The position numbers and the translations under genes were made by a program. Shown here piece after piece: positions 61,803 to 64,000 of a stretch of DNA of 64,000 bases (the first letter of the stretch is position 1; each line of letters starts with the position of its first letter). Below the pieces are notes generated by a model. The model was not told where the DNA came from. It saw nothing but the letters and a program-made list of their open reading frames with translations, and ran no database searches. The stretch lies in NCBI GenBank assembly GCA_964410665.1, contig CAYPIE010000009.1, positions 1 through 64,000 on the forward strand, read 5' to 3'. The stretch comes from CAYPIE01 sp964410665. Lineage in GTDB: Bacteria; Planctomycetota; Planctomycetia; Gemmatales; Gemmataceae.

Positions 61803-64000
61803 ATGCCTGCTCCACGAGTTCGCCCGGCGTCCACGCCACGTCTTCGCCGGCTTCGTATCGACGAATTGGAAGATCGCTTCTTGCCCTCGGCGGTTTTGAA
61901 CGCGCAGTTTGAAGGCGCTATGCATGGAATTGCTTGTGGTTGTCCCGGCTGCCTGGGGGTGGATGCGGCGGCTCAGGCGGCCGAGTCGGACCACGAGCAT
62001 GCACCAGGGTGTGGACATGACCTCCGTACCGATGCCTTTGGCAACCAGTATTATTTCGATCCCATTCCCCCCATCGAACCGGAAACGATCGTCTCCGAAG
62101 AGTCCAGCGTTACCCCACAATCGTCGCTCACCGATTCCGAAGCGCAGGCTCCCGGGCTGAACGTCCCCGCTCTGTCCTCACGCCCGGAGTCCCCGTATAA
62201 GCTCTTTCTGGACTTTGACGGCCAAGTGGTCTCGGGTACCTATTGGAATTACCAAAATAATAACAATCCTATCTACGCACCTGCTTACAGTCGCGATTCT
62301 GACGTCACCAGTTTCTCCTCCACCGATCTCCGGGGAATCGAGGAAATCTGGCAGCGGGTTGCCGAAGATTTTTCCCCATTCAATCTTGATGTCACCACGG
62401 TCGATCCGGGCAACGCGGCGTTCACCGCTGGCGGTCAAGCACTACGCGTGTTGATCTCTACCGATAAAGATGAGGGGACTGGGAACAAATGGTTCTCCAA
62501 CGCCGGCGGGGTGGCCTATCTGAACAGCTGGAATTGGACCAGTGACACCCCGGTATGGGTGTTCGAGAATAACTTGGGCAACGGTAATCCCAAATATGTG
62601 GCCGAGGCAGCCAGCCACGAAGCTGGCCACGGGTTTGGTCTGAACCATGATGGACGCTCTAGCCCCAGCGAGGGGTACTACCGAGGACACGGCTCGGGGG
62701 CTACCGGCTGGGCACCGATTATGGGCGTGGGCTATTATAAGTCGCTGACGCAATGGAGTTCGGGTGAGTATCTGAACGCTAACAACACCCGCGACGACGA
62801 TGTGGGGAAGATTGCCTCGGCGGTCGGCTTTGCCGAGGACGATCACGCGGACATCTTTGCCGCCGCCACACCGCTCACCCCGGATGCCGATGATACCATC
62901 GCTGCGGCTGGCTTGATCGGGACCGCCTCAGACCTCGATCTTTTCCGCTTTACTACTGGCGCTGGGCAAGTCACTCTAAGCCTGATTCCGTTTGCCCCGG
63001 GGACCAGCTATGCCAACTTGGATATTGAAGCCAAGCTCTATGACGCGAGCAAAACCCTCATTGCTGCCGCCAACCCCGAGGATGCTCTCAATGCCACGCT
63101 CGACCTGCCGTTGGCTGCCGGGACCTACTACCTTGAGGTAGATGGTGTTGGCAAAGGCGATCCCAAAGACGATGGCTATAGTGATTATGGCAGTCTGGGC
63201 TGGTACACCCTGACTGGAAGCGTAGTCGGCACGAGTGTGAACACCGCCCCCCAGACGCAGCCTGATCAGGCCACCACCGAGGCGAATGAACCGGTGACCA
63301 TCGATGTTCTGGCCAATGACCTCGATGCCGAAGGGGATCAGCTCACCTTGGAGTCGGTTGCAAACCCGGCCAATGGTACGGCCGACATCGTTGACGGCCG
63401 CATCGTCTACACTCCGAATGCCAACTTCGTAGGCTCGGACAGCTTCACCTATGTGGTTTCCGATGGATCACTGACCTCGATCGGTGCCGTCACGGTGACG
63501 GTGACCGGGGGCAACCAGCCGCCGCAGGCCAGAGCGGACCAAGTCTCCACCCAAGAAGATACATTTAAGAATATCGATGTGTTGGCCAATGACCTGGATC
63601 CGGATGGTGATGCCTTAGAGCTCCGCTCGGTCACCAATCCCGGCAATGGTACAGCTACAATCCTCAACAATCGGGTAGTTTATACGCCGAATAAAAACTT
63701 TTCTGGCCAGGACAGCTTCACTTACCAGGTCTCCGATGGCACCACCACGACCACCGGCACGGTCTGGGTGACGGTGTCGGCGGTGAACGATCGGCCGGAA
63801 GTGGATGATTTCTCGGTCACGACCGGGGAAGATCAGTCGGTGAGCATCGATGTGTTGGCATCGGCGAAGGACGTGGATGGAGACCCGCTCACGCTGGATT
63901 CGGTCGGGACCGCGCGCAACGGTACGGCCAGGATCGTCAACGGCCGGGTGGTTTACACGCCGAACGCCAACTTCGTGGGTGAAGACAGCTTTAGCTATGT
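61803..64000 (+). CDS. Surface metzincin-type metalloprotease with PPC and cadherin-like repeats (3' end outside window)
   Basis: The frame is open from ATG 61803 to the window end, so the protein (732 residues seen) is truncated by the edge. The N-terminus carries the planctomycete surface motif ELEDRFLPS (residues 21-29). A zinc-protease domain has HEAGHGFGLNHD (His272, His276, His282) and an APIMGVGY Met-turn, which matches the HExxHxxGxxH(D) metzincin motif. A pre-peptidase C-terminal-like domain follows (ADDTIAAAGLIGTASDLDLF). Then at least three tandem cadherin-like repeats begin (VTIDVLANDLDAEGDQLTLE, NIDVLANDLDPDGDALELRS, VSIDVLASAKDVDGDPLTLD). GAGGGG lies 10 bases upstream; an in-frame ATG at 61785 is an alternative. 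Confidence 0.88.
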   Translation, partial: MPAPRVRPASTPRLRRLRIDELEDRFLPSAVLNAQFEGAMHGIACGCPGCLGVDAAAQAAESDHEHAPGCGHDLRTDAFGNQYYFDPIPPIEPETIVSEESSVTPQSSLTDSEAQAPGLNVPALSSRPESPYKLFLDFDGQVVSGTYWNYQNNNNPIYAPAYSRDSDVTSFSSTDLRGIEEIWQRVAEDFSPFNLDVTTVDPGNAAFTAGGQALRVLISTDKDEGTGNKWFSNAGGVAYLNSWNWTSDTPVWVFENNLGNGNPKYVAEAASHEAGHGFGLNHDGRSSPSEGYYRGHGSGATGWAPIMGVGYYKSLTQWSSGEYLNANNTRDDDVGKIASAVGFAEDDHADIFAAATPLTPDADDTIAAAGLIGTASDLDLFRFTTGAGQVTLSLIPFAPGTSYANLDIEAKLYDASKTLIAAANPEDALNATLDLPLAAGTYYLEVDGVGKGDPKDDGYSDYGSLGWYTLTGSVVGTSVNTAPQTQPDQATTEANEPVTIDVLANDLDAEGDQLTLESVANPANGTADIVDGRIVYTPNANFVGSDSFTYVVSDGSLTSIGAVTVTVTGGNQPPQARADQVSTQEDTFKNIDVLANDLDPDGDALELRSVTNPGNGTATILNNRVVYTPNKNFSGQDSFTYQVSDGTTTTTGTVWVTVSAVNDRPEVDDFSVTTGEDQSVSIDVLASAKDVDGDPLTLDSVGTARNGTARIVNGRVVYTPNANFVGEDSFSY

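Noticed and set aside
1..64000. tRNA, rRNA, tmRNA, riboswitch, IS or phage genes
   Set aside because: I looked in the intergenic spaces for T-arm sequences, transposase motifs and integrase-like genes and saw none; a covariance-model search would be needed to exclude small RNAs.

Overview
The window looks like a chromosomal segment of a planctomycete. The evidence is a DUF1559 prepilin-type protein, DUF1570 and DUF1080 proteins, a PQQ-like propeller protein, a sulfatase, two ECF sigma/anti-sigma pairs, and two giant surface proteins with the N-terminal LE-x-LE-x-R-x-x-P(S/A) motif typical of the phylum. The genus cannot be resolved from sequence reading alone. I saw no rRNA, tRNA, CRISPR array, prophage or insertion sequence. 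There is one 100-N scaffold gap (56873-56972).

Layout. 1-3.4 kb: secreted PQQ-like propeller protein, then an ECF sigma / anti-sigma / small exported protein operon. 3.6-8.4 kb: an MFS transporter fused to a degenerate acyltransferase domain, then two tandem thioredoxin-like lipoprotein-style or secreted proteins made by a duplication that also copied the 3' end of the MFS gene. 8.5-13.7 kb (minus): GT39-type glycosyltransferase, dxr and rseP. 13.9-22 kb: His-rich metal-binding protein, ubiX, DUF1570 putative metallopeptidase, a membrane/TPR gene pair, a lipoprotein, DUF1559 protein and a GT4 glycosyltransferase. 22.3-27 kb: a 1590-residue Ca-binding/CHRD/FG-GAP surface protein with 414-bp internal repeats. 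27.2-32.8 kb: halogenase-like flavoprotein, BaeRF-type release-factor relative, sulfatase, redoxin, ArsR regulator. 32.9-37.7 kb: a cassette of a clan-CD (C25-like) peptidase candidate, a 7TM protein and an ATP-grasp ligase, overlapped at its 3' end by a diacylglycerol-kinase-family gene. 37.8-43.3 kb: truB, ispD, TPR protein, PIN-TRAM protein, dGTPase, HIT protein. 43.4-46.5 kb: second sigma/anti-sigma pair and a DUF1080 protein. 46.5-50.1 kb (minus): Zn-dehydrogenase, KDPG aldolase, TIM-barrel isomerase and KDG kinase operon. 50.4-56.3 kb: RND permease, adaptor and a lactonase-type propeller. 57-61.4 kb: hisB, SH3 protein, deoC, desaturase, rpsU. 61.8 kb to the window end: a metzincin-type secreted protease followed by cadherin-like repeats, truncated by the window edge.

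How the genes work together. dxr and ispD both belong to the MEP isoprenoid pathway but sit 27 kb apart. The aldolase/kinase operon and the nearby lactonase suggest sugar-acid catabolism through 2-keto-3-deoxy intermediates, although no dehydratase is present. The most unusual unit is the peptidase/7TM/ATP-grasp cassette, a variant of the known RimK-related ligase + 7TM systems in which the usual partner peptidase appears to be replaced by a caspase/gingipain-like protein. The second strongest signal is the thioredoxin duplication, which preserves a relic of the neighbouring gene and a sharply bounded block of perfect identity that suggests gene conversion.
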